Source of the DNA: Mucilaginibacter terrenus
GTDB lineage: Bacteria > Bacteroidota > Bacteroidia > Sphingobacteriales > Sphingobacteriaceae
Direction: 5' to 3'
Assembly: GCF_003432065.1 (NCBI RefSeq)
Contig: NZ_QWDE01000001.1
Span: 2,294,001-2,358,000, forward strand
Length of the DNA stretch: 64,000 nt
The notes below the pieces were generated by a model, which saw only the letters and a list, made by a program, of their open reading frames with translations, did no database searches and had not been told where the DNA came from. The position numbers were made by a program, and so were the translations under genes. Shown in pieces: positions 44,166 through 52,181 of the stretch. Position 1 is the first letter of the stretch, and the number at the start of each line of letters is the position of its first letter.

Positions 44166-45242
44166 ATGCTTCAACGCTCCAAACGCAATGTTATAAATGT
44201 GTTCATCCAAATACTCATCTGGGTAGTACTGGGTAACATTTTGCTGTTTTATCAACCTTTCCTTAGAGACATCTCTGTGCCCTATCAGTTCTGGATAAAG
44301 CAGATCTTTGTGTTTTTACTGCTGATAACCGCATACTACATTAACGCCCATGTGCTGGTACCACAGTTCTTGCTGAAAAAACGCACCGGTATTTACTTTT
44401 TACTCATCATTGCCATTATTGTAGCTGTTGTTTTCCTGGCAGGATTTTTAGACAGGGCATTGCAGATCAGACACCTTTTAGAAGAGGCGTTCCACAGGAA
44501 CGGGCCGCCGAGGGGCGGGCGTGGTGGAGGAAGAGGCTACTTTGATACATTTACCATTACGCTTACCTCACTTGTACTGGGCATCAGCACCAGTGTGCGT
44601 ACCACCCAAGACTGGAAAAAGAACGACGAGCGGCAGAAAGAGATGGAGGCGGAAAAGATTAGCTCGGAGCTGTCGTTTCTTAAAGCGCAGATAAATCCGC
44701 ACTTCTTCTTCAATACGCTCAATAACATTTATGCGCTTACCCTGGTGAACGTGGAAACTTCACGAACTGCCATACACCAGCTATCGCGTATGATGCGCTA
44801 CGTGCTTTACGATACACAGAATAGTACCGCCCTGCTGAGTCAGGAGGTGGCTTTTGTAAAGGACTACATCAGTCTTATGCAGCTACGCCTTACTGATAAA
44901 GTGACAGTAAATTATCAAGCCCCGGTACAGGTAAGCGAGCAACCTATAGCGCCAATGCTGTTCCTTCCATTTGTAGAGAACGCCTTTAAGCATGGCGTAA
45001 GCGACACCTTGCCGAGTACAATAACTGTACACATCTCACAAGAAGCCAGTCAGGTAATTTTAGTTGTTAAAAACAGTATCTTTAAAAAACGCGGCGCCGA
45101 TCTGGAAGAGAACAAGGGAATTGGGTTGAACAATACCATCAGGCGACTGGAGCTTTTATATCCAGGCAAATACACGCTGGACGTGAATGAAGATAAAGAC
45201 GCCAATACTTACACCGTAACCTTAACCCTTTTGCTGGCATGA
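44166..45242 (+). CDS. LytS/YehU-type sensor histidine kinase
   Basis: 358 residues. Four membrane helices at about 13-30, 43-60, 76-94 and 128-145. The loop before the fourth (about 113-124, GPPRGGRGGGRG) is a Gly/Arg-rich low-complexity stretch predicted on the periplasmic side. A coiled coil leads into the His_kinase domain: LKAQINPHFFFNTLNNIYAL with phospho-acceptor His179, then the HATPase with LPFVENAFKHG and the GIGLNNTIRRLELLY glycine box. Members sense envelope or nutrient signals and act with LytTR regulators. The stop overlaps the start of the regulator gene (ATGA). Confidence 0.93.
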   Translation: MLQRSKRNVINVFIQILIWVVLGNILLFYQPFLRDISVPYQFWIKQIFVFLLLITAYYINAHVLVPQFLLKKRTGIYFLLIIAIIVAVVFLAGFLDRALQIRHLLEEAFHRNGPPRGGRGGGRGYFDTFTITLTSLVLGISTSVRTTQDWKKNDERQKEMEAEKISSELSFLKAQINPHFFFNTLNNIYALTLVNVETSRTAIHQLSRMMRYVLYDTQNSTALLSQEVAFVKDYISLMQLRLTDKVTVNYQAPVQVSEQPIAPMLFLPFVENAFKHGVSDTLPSTITVHISQEASQVILVVKNSIFKKRGADLEENKGIGLNNTIRRLELLYPGKYTLDVNEDKDANTYTVTLTLLLA

Positions 45243-46018
45243 CACTAAACTGCATAGCTGTTGACGATGAGCCACTTGCCCTGGGGCTGGTTTGCGCCTT
45301 TATAGAACAAACACCGTTTCTTAACCTGCTGGGGCGCTACGGTAGCGCCATAGAGGCTTTGGGCGCATTACAGCAGCACAAAGTGGACCTTATATTCCTG
45401 GACATACAAATGCCCAATCTTAACGGCATCGAGCTCGCCCGTGTGCTGGACAGTAGGGGGCCTAATAAACCCCGCATCATCTTCACTACCGCTTATAACC
45501 AGTTCGCACTGGAAGGTTACCGGGTTGACGCGTTGGACTACCTGCTAAAGCCATTTAATTATGAAGAGTTCCTGCATGCGGCAAACAAGGCGCTCGGGTA
45601 TGCCGAACTGCTGCAAAAAGCTAATGAAAGCACTCCTGTAACACCATCAGCGATAGAGACGGTTGCGGCATTGGCACCGGTAACAGAACAGGTTGAGGAC
45701 GATTACCTGTTCATCAAGGTAGAGTACCAATTGGTGCGTATTGCCCTAAGTGATATCCTTTACCTCGAGAGCCTTAAAGATTACGTGAAGGTTTACCTGC
45801 AAAATACCGAAAAGCCAATATTAACGCTCAGTAGCCTTAAGGCGCTTGAAGAAAAATTACCCGCAAAGCGCTTTATGCGCGTGCACCGGTCGTACATTGT
45901 TTCGTTAGACAAAATCAACTCAATAACCCGAAATTCGCTGCATATCGGCAAAATCAACATCACCGTTGGCGATTTATATAAAGATGCTTTTGCTCAGTTT
46001 TTAAGCAGGTGGGTATAA
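45239..46018 (+). CDS. LytTR-family response regulator
   Basis: 259 residues. REC domain with AVDDEPLAL (acidic pair Asp9, Asp10), phospho-acceptor Asp55 (LIFLDIQMPNLNG) and conserved Lys in YLLKPFNYEEF; a linker at about 125-155; and a LytTR DNA-binding domain starting DDYLFIKVEYQLVRIALSDI and containing MRVHRSYIVSLDKI. LytTR domains bind pairs of short direct repeats. The overlap with the kinase gene implies coupled translation. A likely target is the divergent outer-membrane protein gene. Confidence 0.96.
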   Translation: MTLNCIAVDDEPLALGLVCAFIEQTPFLNLLGRYGSAIEALGALQQHKVDLIFLDIQMPNLNGIELARVLDSRGPNKPRIIFTTAYNQFALEGYRVDALDYLLKPFNYEEFLHAANKALGYAELLQKANESTPVTPSAIETVAALAPVTEQVEDDYLFIKVEYQLVRIALSDILYLESLKDYVKVYLQNTEKPILTLSSLKALEEKLPAKRFMRVHRSYIVSLDKINSITRNSLHIGKINITVGDLYKDAFAQFLSRWV

Positions 46019-46022
46019 GTTA

Positions 46023-46083
46023 GGTATTTGGTAATCGCAGTGACATAATACTAGCTGGACCGACGTACATACAACCAAATACC
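46023..46083. repeat. 10-bp inverted repeat upstream of msrA
   Basis: GGTATTTGGT (46023-46032) and ACCAAATACC (46074-46083), exact reverse complements separated by 41 bases, in the gap between the LytTR gene and msrA. Could be an operator or a weak terminator. Confidence 0.4.
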
Positions 46084-46106
46084 ACCAAAAATCGTTATCT
46101 TGTAGT

Positions 46107-46652
46107 ATGAACATTCAAAGAATCACATTTGGGAACGGGTGCTTTTGGTGCACCGAGGCAATATTTCAATCTCTTAAAGGAGTTACAAAAGTATCGTCGG
46201 GCTATATGGGTGGTAAAACCGCTAATCCAACCTACATGGAGGTTTGCACAGGCGAATCGGGCCATGCAGAAGTAATAGACCTGGAGTATGATGCAGACGT
46301 TATCTCTTTTGACGAATTGCTGCTGGTTTTTTTTAAAACACATAACCCAACCACGCTCAACCGCCAGGGAAATGATGTGGGCACTCAATACCGTTCGGCT
46401 ATTTTCTATTACAACAACGAGCAGAAAAACGAGGCAGAAGCTATGATAAAAAGGCTTACCGACGAGAAAGTATTTGACAAGCCTATCGTAACTGAGGTAG
46501 CATCTGCCAGCGAGTTCTATATAGCCGAAGACTATCATCAGAATTATTATAACGACAACCCGTTGAAGCCTTACTGCTCTTTTGTTATCCAGCCGAAGCT
46601 TACCAAGTTTGCCAAAGAATTTACAGAAAAAATAAAGCCTGAACTGCTATAA
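46107..46652 (+). CDS. msrA: Peptide-methionine (S)-S-oxide reductase
   Basis: 181 residues. Starts with ITFGNGCFWCTEAIFQSLKG, the MsrA active site with catalytic Cys in GCFWCTE. Conserved GYMGGKTANPTYMEVCTGES and TQYRSAIFYYNNEQK follow. It reduces methionine-S-sulfoxide in proteins, with the C-terminal or thioredoxin-linked recycling. No signal peptide, so cytoplasmic. It stands apart from the LytTR gene and is followed by an acid-phosphatase lipoprotein gene after 30 bases. Confidence 0.97.
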   Translation: MNIQRITFGNGCFWCTEAIFQSLKGVTKVSSGYMGGKTANPTYMEVCTGESGHAEVIDLEYDADVISFDELLLVFFKTHNPTTLNRQGNDVGTQYRSAIFYYNNEQKNEAEAMIKRLTDEKVFDKPIVTEVASASEFYIAEDYHQNYYNDNPLKPYCSFVIQPKLTKFAKEFTEKIKPELL

Positions 46653-46682
46653 ATCTCCATATTTGTCGTTATAAAAGCAGAT

Positions 46683-47486
46683 ATGAGAAGAATAGCAGCT
46701 CCCCTATTAGCAGGCATTATTTTAATAAGCGCCTGTTCTGCCCCAAAAAAGACAGAGAACATTTCTATGGCCAATGCCGGTAAGGTATGGTCATCCTTAT
46801 GGCAGCAGCGCTCGGCCGAGTACCGGGCGCTTTGCTTTCAGGCATACAACATAGCACGCCAGCGCGTAAATGAAGCGGTGCGAAACGATGGCGCTAAACC
46901 ACTAGCGATTGTTACAGACGTAGACGAAACCGTGCTGGATAACAGCCCTTATGATGCTATGCGTGCAGCTAACAACCAGGAGTACTCGCAGGATACTTGG
47001 AAGGCATGGACCGACAAAGCCGTTGCAGATACAGTACCCGGTGCGCCATCCTTCTTTAAGTATGCGGCGTCTAAAGGTATTACCGTGTTCTATATTACCA
47101 ACCGTAGCGAAAATGAACGTGCATCCACACTAAAGAACCTGCAGGCTTACGGTTTTCCAAACGCCGACGATGCTCACCTGCTGTTGAGACAAAACTCCTC
47201 CAGTAAAGAAAGCCGCCGTCAAACGGTGCTGTCCACCTACAATATCGTTCTCCTTTGCGGTGATAACCTGCCCGATTTTGATTTGCTATATGACAACAAA
47301 CCCGCCGAACAAAGCCGGCAGGATGTAACCAACAGGTTAAGGAAGGAGTTTGGCAGCAGGTATATTATTATACCTAACCCTGCCTATGGCGATTGGGAGA
47401 ACGCCCTGTTTAACAATAAGAACGGCGCAAGCGGTATTCAGAAAGATTCAGTAATGAGAAGTAAACTGAAGGTCGACAAGCAATAA
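46683..47486 (+). CDS. 5'-nucleotidase, lipoprotein e(P4) family (HAD acid phosphatase)
   Basis: 267 residues. Lipoprotein signal with lipobox ISAC (Cys18), so membrane-anchored. The HAD motif I is IVTDVDETVLDNSPYD (about 77-92) with the nucleophile Asp and general acid Asp; motif II ITNRSENERAST and motif III/IV LLCGDNLPDFDLLYD follow. Matches class C acid phosphatases such as Haemophilus lipoprotein e(P4), which remove phosphate from nucleotides outside the inner membrane. It probably frees nucleosides or phosphate for uptake. Terminator not evident; the next gene starts 76 bases later. Confidence 0.95.
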   Translation: MRRIAAPLLAGIILISACSAPKKTENISMANAGKVWSSLWQQRSAEYRALCFQAYNIARQRVNEAVRNDGAKPLAIVTDVDETVLDNSPYDAMRAANNQEYSQDTWKAWTDKAVADTVPGAPSFFKYAASKGITVFYITNRSENERASTLKNLQAYGFPNADDAHLLLRQNSSSKESRRQTVLSTYNIVLLCGDNLPDFDLLYDNKPAEQSRQDVTNRLRKEFGSRYIIIPNPAYGDWENALFNNKNGASGIQKDSVMRSKLKVDKQ

Positions 47487-47562
47487 GCCTGTATTAAGTT
47501 TCTGTTAAGCCGGGCTCTTTATTGAATTCTATACTTAATTTTGGGAGATATACACGCTCCCG

Positions 47563-50004
47563 ATGAAAAGAACCTTACTAATTTGCCTTGGTGCTTTGGC
47601 CATTGTAAACGCCACAGCCCAAACTCCCGGAAAGATAGAAAAGACCGGCCAGGTGCTGCTGCCAAACGGCTGGAAACTGAGCCCGGCAGGTACATCCCTT
47701 CCACTTGGCGACCTGCCGCTTAACCTGCAGCTGTCATCATCCGGCAAATACCTGGCAGTTACCAACAATGGCCAAAGCACGCAATCGCTGCAGCTGATAG
47801 ATCCGAAAGGACAAAAAGAATACGACAGCAAGGTGCTGGGTAAATCGTGGTATGGCATTGCCTTCAGCCGCGATGAAAAGAACCTTTACGCCTCTGGCGG
47901 TAACGACAATACTATCCTAAAATTTCGGCTGGCTGATAATAAGCTTGGCACCCCGGATACCATCAAACTAGGCGCAGCCTGGCCCAAAAATAAAATATGC
48001 CCAACAGGTATTGCGGTAAACAAGGCAAATACACAATTATACACCGTTACAAAAGAAGACAGTTGTTTATATGTTATTGACCCTGCTGCAAAAAGCATTG
48101 TTGATAAAGTAAAAATAGGAGCCGAGGCTTACAGCTGTATCCTTTCGCCGGATGAGAAGACCCTCTATATTTCACTTTGGGGCGGTGATAAAATAGCATT
48201 TTACAACATTGCCACAAAAAAGCTAACTACCCTTAGCACGGGCAGCCACCCCAACGAGTTGCTGTTAAACAAAAAAGGCACGTTACTTTTTGTTGCTAAC
48301 GCGAATGATAATTCGGTAAGCATCGTAAACACTGCTTCACAAAAGGTGCTGGAAACGGTTTCAACGGCTCTTTATCCAACAAAGCTCACCGGCTCTACCA
48401 CTAATGGCTTTGCACTGTCAGCAAACGAAAAGATGTTATACATTGCCAATGCCGATAACAACTGCCTTGCCGTATTTGATGTATCTAAACCCGGCAGCAG
48501 CCAAAGTCGTGGCTTTATTCCAACGGGCTGGTACCCAACCAACGTAAAGATGCTGGGCAGCAAAATACTGGTAAGTAATGGTAAAGGCTTCACCTCAATG
48601 GCTAACCCGAAAGGCCCGCAACCATTGCTAAAGGTAGATAACAGCGGTTATCAGCGGGGTGCCATCAATAGCAGAGAGCAATACATTGGCGGCCTGTTTA
48701 AGGGCACCTTATCGTTTATAGATGCCCCTAACGATATCAAGTTAAAGGCTTATACAAAGCAAGTTTATGCCAACGCTGCATTCACAGATAAGAAGGCGGC
48801 CGTTGCACCAGGCGAAGCTGGTAACCCTATTCCGCGTAAAGTGGGTGACAAATCGCCTATTAAGTACGTTTTCTACATCATCAAAGAAAACCGCACGTAT
48901 GACCAGGTGCTTGGCGACATGCCGGAAGGTAACGGCGATACTTCCCTTTGCATTTTTGGTAAACGCACTACCCCAAACCTGCATGCAATAGCCAGCCAGT
49001 TTGCACTAATGGATAACTTTTATGTAGATGCCGAAGTGAGCGCCGATGGCCACAACTGGAGCATGGCAGCTTACGCCACTGACTTTGTAGAGAAAACTTG
49101 GCCTACCAGCTATGGCGGCCGCGGCGGTACTTACGATTTTGAGGGTACCCGCAAAGCCGCTTATCCACGTGATGGTTTTATTTGGGATTACTGCAAACGC
49201 GCCGGCGTAAGCTACCGCACCTATGGTGAATTTGCCGAAGGTGGCGAAAAGCCAAAGGCAAACCTTAAATCGCTGGAGGGGCATTTCTGCCTGCAATCGC
49301 CTGATTTTGACCTTACCATCAAAGATATCAAGCGTGAAGAAATATGGGAGCATGATTTTGATTCGCTGCTACGTGCTAACGCAGTTCCGCGCTTCAATAC
49401 CGTACGCCTGGGTAACGACCACACCAGCGGCCAGCGCAAAGGCGCTTACTCGCCTACTGCAGCAGTTGCTGACAACGACCTTGCTGTAGGTCGTTTTATT
49501 GAGCACTTGTCTGAAAGCGCTATATGGAAAGAATCAGTTGTTTTTGTGCTTGAGGATGATGCCCAAAACGGACCAGACCACATAGATGCGCACCGCTCCC
49601 CTGTATTTGTGGTGAGCCCTTATGTAAAACGCAACGCTGTTATCCATAACATGTATTCTACATCCGGTGTGCTTCGTACAATTGAGCTGATACTCGGCTT
49701 GCCACCTATGAGCCAATATGATGCAGCCGCCATGCCGCTATACGAGTGCTTTACCGCTAAACCAGATCTTACACCATACAAAGCTAAAGACGCGCAGGTA
49801 GATATCGATCAGCGCAACGTAGCGGACAATGAAAGCAGCCGCAAATCAGAGTCGTTTAACCTGGCAGAAGAAGACGCAGCACCAGACCTGGAGTTGAACG
49901 AGGTTGTATGGAAATCGATTAAAGGTGAGAATTCGGTAATGCCTGCTCCAAAACGCAGTGCTTTTGTTATTTTAGAGAAGAAAAAGAAACAGGACGACGA
50001 CTAA
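47563..50004 (+). CDS. YncE-type beta-propeller fused to phosphoesterase domain
   Basis: 813 residues with signal peptide (MKRTLLICLGALAIVNATAQ). Residues about 30-400 form a YncE/YVTN-like beta-propeller with repeated blades such as NKKGTLLFVANANDNSVSIV. Residues about 425-740 form a phosphoesterase domain of the alkaline-phosphatase superfamily: YVFYIIKENRTYDQVLGDM, then HNWSMAAYATDFVEKTWP and VVFVLEDDAQNGPDHIDAHR with metal-ligand Asp and His. This bifunctional architecture is common in Bacteroidota; substrate unknown, export predicted. The C-terminal tail is Lys- and Asp-rich. Confidence 0.92.
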   Translation: MKRTLLICLGALAIVNATAQTPGKIEKTGQVLLPNGWKLSPAGTSLPLGDLPLNLQLSSSGKYLAVTNNGQSTQSLQLIDPKGQKEYDSKVLGKSWYGIAFSRDEKNLYASGGNDNTILKFRLADNKLGTPDTIKLGAAWPKNKICPTGIAVNKANTQLYTVTKEDSCLYVIDPAAKSIVDKVKIGAEAYSCILSPDEKTLYISLWGGDKIAFYNIATKKLTTLSTGSHPNELLLNKKGTLLFVANANDNSVSIVNTASQKVLETVSTALYPTKLTGSTTNGFALSANEKMLYIANADNNCLAVFDVSKPGSSQSRGFIPTGWYPTNVKMLGSKILVSNGKGFTSMANPKGPQPLLKVDNSGYQRGAINSREQYIGGLFKGTLSFIDAPNDIKLKAYTKQVYANAAFTDKKAAVAPGEAGNPIPRKVGDKSPIKYVFYIIKENRTYDQVLGDMPEGNGDTSLCIFGKRTTPNLHAIASQFALMDNFYVDAEVSADGHNWSMAAYATDFVEKTWPTSYGGRGGTYDFEGTRKAAYPRDGFIWDYCKRAGVSYRTYGEFAEGGEKPKANLKSLEGHFCLQSPDFDLTIKDIKREEIWEHDFDSLLRANAVPRFNTVRLGNDHTSGQRKGAYSPTAAVADNDLAVGRFIEHLSESAIWKESVVFVLEDDAQNGPDHIDAHRSPVFVVSPYVKRNAVIHNMYSTSGVLRTIELILGLPPMSQYDAAAMPLYECFTAKPDLTPYKAKDAQVDIDQRNVADNESSRKSESFNLAEEDAAPDLELNEVVWKSIKGENSVMPAPKRSAFVILEKKKKQDDD

Positions 50005-50035
50005 GCTGTTATCCTTCACTTAAACATCTCTGATC

Positions 50036-50902
50036 ATGACGGTTATCGAAAATGAATTTTTATCAGTAGCTATTGACACAAAAGGCGCGCAACTAAGCTC
50101 GCTAAAAAACAAGGAAACAGGTGTAGAGCACATGTGGCAGGCAGACGCAAATGTTTGGGCCTACCATGCGCCAAACCTGTTCCCGATTGTAGGGCAACTG
50201 ATAAATGATGAGTTGCTGGTGGATGGTGAAAAGTACAGCATGAAACGCCACGGCTTTGCACGCCAGTCGGACTTTATATTATTGGAAAGCGACGGTGTCT
50301 CAGCGGCCTTTTCACTGCCCAATTGCGAGAAAACGCTGCAGGTTTACCCCTACAAGTTTGACTTCCAGGTGCTTTATACGCTGATCGAGAATTCACTAAG
50401 GGTAACTTACAAGCTGATCAATCGGGATAAAAAAACAATTTACTTTTCTGTTGGCGGCCACCCCGCGTTTAACGTTCCGTTTGGGCCGGGTGAAAGCTAT
50501 GAGGACTACTATGTAGAGTTTGAAACGCAGGAGACACTTAGCACGCACCTGCTATCTGCCGAAGGTTTGTTCAATGGAGAGACCCGTCCTGTAGAGATAA
50601 CCAACAAAAAGTTGCCGCTTACACGTGATATGTTCCAGGCAGATGCGTTGGTATTTAAAGACATGCAATCGCGCCTGCTGACCATAAAAAGCGAGAAACA
50701 CGACCGAACCCTTTCAGTAGAATTCCCTCACTTTAATTATGTGGGTTTATGGGCAAAACCCGGAGCAGATTTCCTTTGTATTGAGCCTTGGCTGGGGTGT
50801 GCCGACTCAGTTGGCGAGGCGAAAGATATCAGCCAAAAAGAAGCTATTCAGAAAGTTGCAGTAGGGCATGTTTTCGAAGCTTCGTACTTTATAAGTATCT
50901 AG
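50036..50902 (+). CDS. Aldose 1-epimerase family protein
   Basis: 288 residues. Galactose mutarotase-like beta-sandwich: AIDTKGAQLSSLKNKETGVE at the N-terminus, PIVGQLINDELLVDG, KRHGFARQSDF with the conserved His, GGHPAFNVPFG with the second His, and LCIEPWLGCADS near the end with the catalytic Glu. It interconverts alpha and beta anomers of hexoses in the cytoplasm. Thirty-one bases after the phosphoesterase gene, probably co-transcribed with it. Confidence 0.92.
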   Translation: MTVIENEFLSVAIDTKGAQLSSLKNKETGVEHMWQADANVWAYHAPNLFPIVGQLINDELLVDGEKYSMKRHGFARQSDFILLESDGVSAAFSLPNCEKTLQVYPYKFDFQVLYTLIENSLRVTYKLINRDKKTIYFSVGGHPAFNVPFGPGESYEDYYVEFETQETLSTHLLSAEGLFNGETRPVEITNKKLPLTRDMFQADALVFKDMQSRLLTIKSEKHDRTLSVEFPHFNYVGLWAKPGADFLCIEPWLGCADSVGEAKDISQKEAIQKVAVGHVFEASYFISI

Positions 50903-50981
50903 AGTTTACATTTATTTAATTCCACTAAAACATTCTGCCCGTTTTTGTGATTATCAGATTAAACACTCAACATTTAAAACT

Positions 50982-51320
50982 ATGAAAAAGAAAATTTATC
51001 TAATCGCGATGACTGTGATGCTAATGGTAGCATCTTTTAATGTAAATGCTTCAACTTTCAATGACGACAAAAAAGCATTTAAAGAAGCTGCTGCAAAAAT
51101 GACGACTGAGCAACGTCAGGCACGTGTAGAAGAAATTAAAATGCGTGTTAACGAGATCAAGGCAATGGATAAATCTGCTTTGACCAAACAAGATAAAAAA
51201 GAATTGAAAGCTGAGCTGAAAAGCTTGAAACACGAAGCTCAGGCAATGGGTGGCGGTGGCGTATACCTCTCAGTAGGCGCTATCATTATCATCATTTTGG
51301 TATTGATCCTGATTTTGTAA
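50982..51320 (+). CDS. Small envelope protein with signal peptide and C-terminal membrane helix
   Basis: 112 residues. A signal peptide (KIYLIAMTVMLMVASFNVNA), a very charged helical middle (AKMTTEQRQARVEEIKMRVN), and a C-terminal hydrophobic helix GGGVYLSVGAIIIIILVLIL. No family name I can support. It is predicted to be exported and anchored by its C-terminus, with the helical part in the periplasm. It is followed directly by a strong terminator and is probably its own unit. Similar short proteins are frequent in Sphingobacteriaceae. Confidence 0.75.
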   Translation: MKKKIYLIAMTVMLMVASFNVNASTFNDDKKAFKEAAAKMTTEQRQARVEEIKMRVNEIKAMDKSALTKQDKKELKAELKSLKHEAQAMGGGGVYLSVGAIIIIILVLILIL

Positions 51321-51339
51321 TTACAGGCTAACCTTTAAA

Positions 51340-51371
51340 AAAAATGCCCCGCCAAAAGCGGGGCATTTTTT
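51340..51371. terminator. Bidirectional terminator between small envelope gene and TPR gene
   Basis: Perfect stem AAAAATGCCCCGC / GCGGGGCATTTTT with a 5-base loop, followed by T on one strand and preceded by A runs on the other, serving both converging genes. Confidence 0.92.
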
Positions 51372-51377
51372 ATTTGA

Positions 51378-52130
51378 TCATGTAGCGGATTGCACCCGTT
51401 TTAGTTCCTCTTTAGCTTTCGCGAACCACAATCTGCTGCTCTTGCGCTCCATCTGGCTTAAATGCGGTTGTTCTTCAAGCATAGCCTCAAAAATTTTTTC
51501 GGCATCTTCGTACCGTTCCTGCCGTACTAAGAACAGACCATATTGGTACCGCTGCTCAAAATAAGAATACCTGCCTTTCATAGCTTTATATTCCTCTTCT
51601 GCCTGCGTTATGTTACCGGTATGCTCTAAAGCTTCGGCGTAAGCGATGTGTGCACGCGAGCGAATAAACTGTGGTAACTTATATACCTTTTTAGCTAAAG
51701 GCAACACTTCTGCGTAACTTTCCTGCTTGCTATAAGCAACCATAAGCTGCATTAACGCATGTTCATTTTCGGCAAAGGCGCCCGTTAAACTCGTCTTGTA
51801 AATTTCTATGGCTTTGTCGGTGAAGCCCGAATTTAGATAGGCATCTGCCAACTGCATACGATTGGCGAAGGTATCTGTAAACCTGACCTGGTCTTCCAGC
51901 TTTTTTAATTTACCGCCTGGATTAAGTACAGCTCCAACATCTATTTTAGGCGCAGAGATACGGCGGTTATTAAGTATCTCCTGGTAAATATAAACAAGGC
52001 TGCCAATTACCGGGAGAAAAACGATGATCCATATCCACTTCTGCTGCGTACCATTCTTTAGTGAATGGAAAACGCAAAAAGCCTGCAAGCCTATAGGTAT
52101 ATAGTAAAGATAATCGTGCCCGGGAAACAT
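51378..52130 (-). CDS. TPR protein with PLDc_N-like membrane N-terminus
   Basis: 250 residues from the ATG at 52128-52130; a TTG 21 bases upstream is also in frame. Residues about 4-47 form two membrane helices with a PLDc_N-like look (YYIPIGLQAFCVFHSLKNG, IWIIVFLPVIGSLVYIYQEI), the fragment found at the start of cardiolipin-synthase-like proteins. From about 85 onward TPR-like helices follow (AIEIYKTSLTGAFAENEHAL, EALEHTGNITQAEEEYKAMK). A membrane-anchored scaffold is the natural reading; no catalytic motif is present. Convergent with the small envelope gene. Confidence 0.8.
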   Translation of the reverse strand: MFPGHDYLYYIPIGLQAFCVFHSLKNGTQQKWIWIIVFLPVIGSLVYIYQEILNNRRISAPKIDVGAVLNPGGKLKKLEDQVRFTDTFANRMQLADAYLNSGFTDKAIEIYKTSLTGAFAENEHALMQLMVAYSKQESYAEVLPLAKKVYKLPQFIRSRAHIAYAEALEHTGNITQAEEEYKAMKGRYSYFEQRYQYGLFLVRQERYEDAEKIFEAMLEEQPHLSQMERKSSRLWFAKAKEELKRVQSAT

Positions 52131-52181
52131 TGCGATGTGATAATTACTCAAAAATAAAAAAATACGGCAAATAGCAGCATT

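Noticed and set aside
46095..46538. 147-codon minus-strand frame
   Set aside because: Antisense to msrA, which has all active-site motifs; the frame has no recognisable features.
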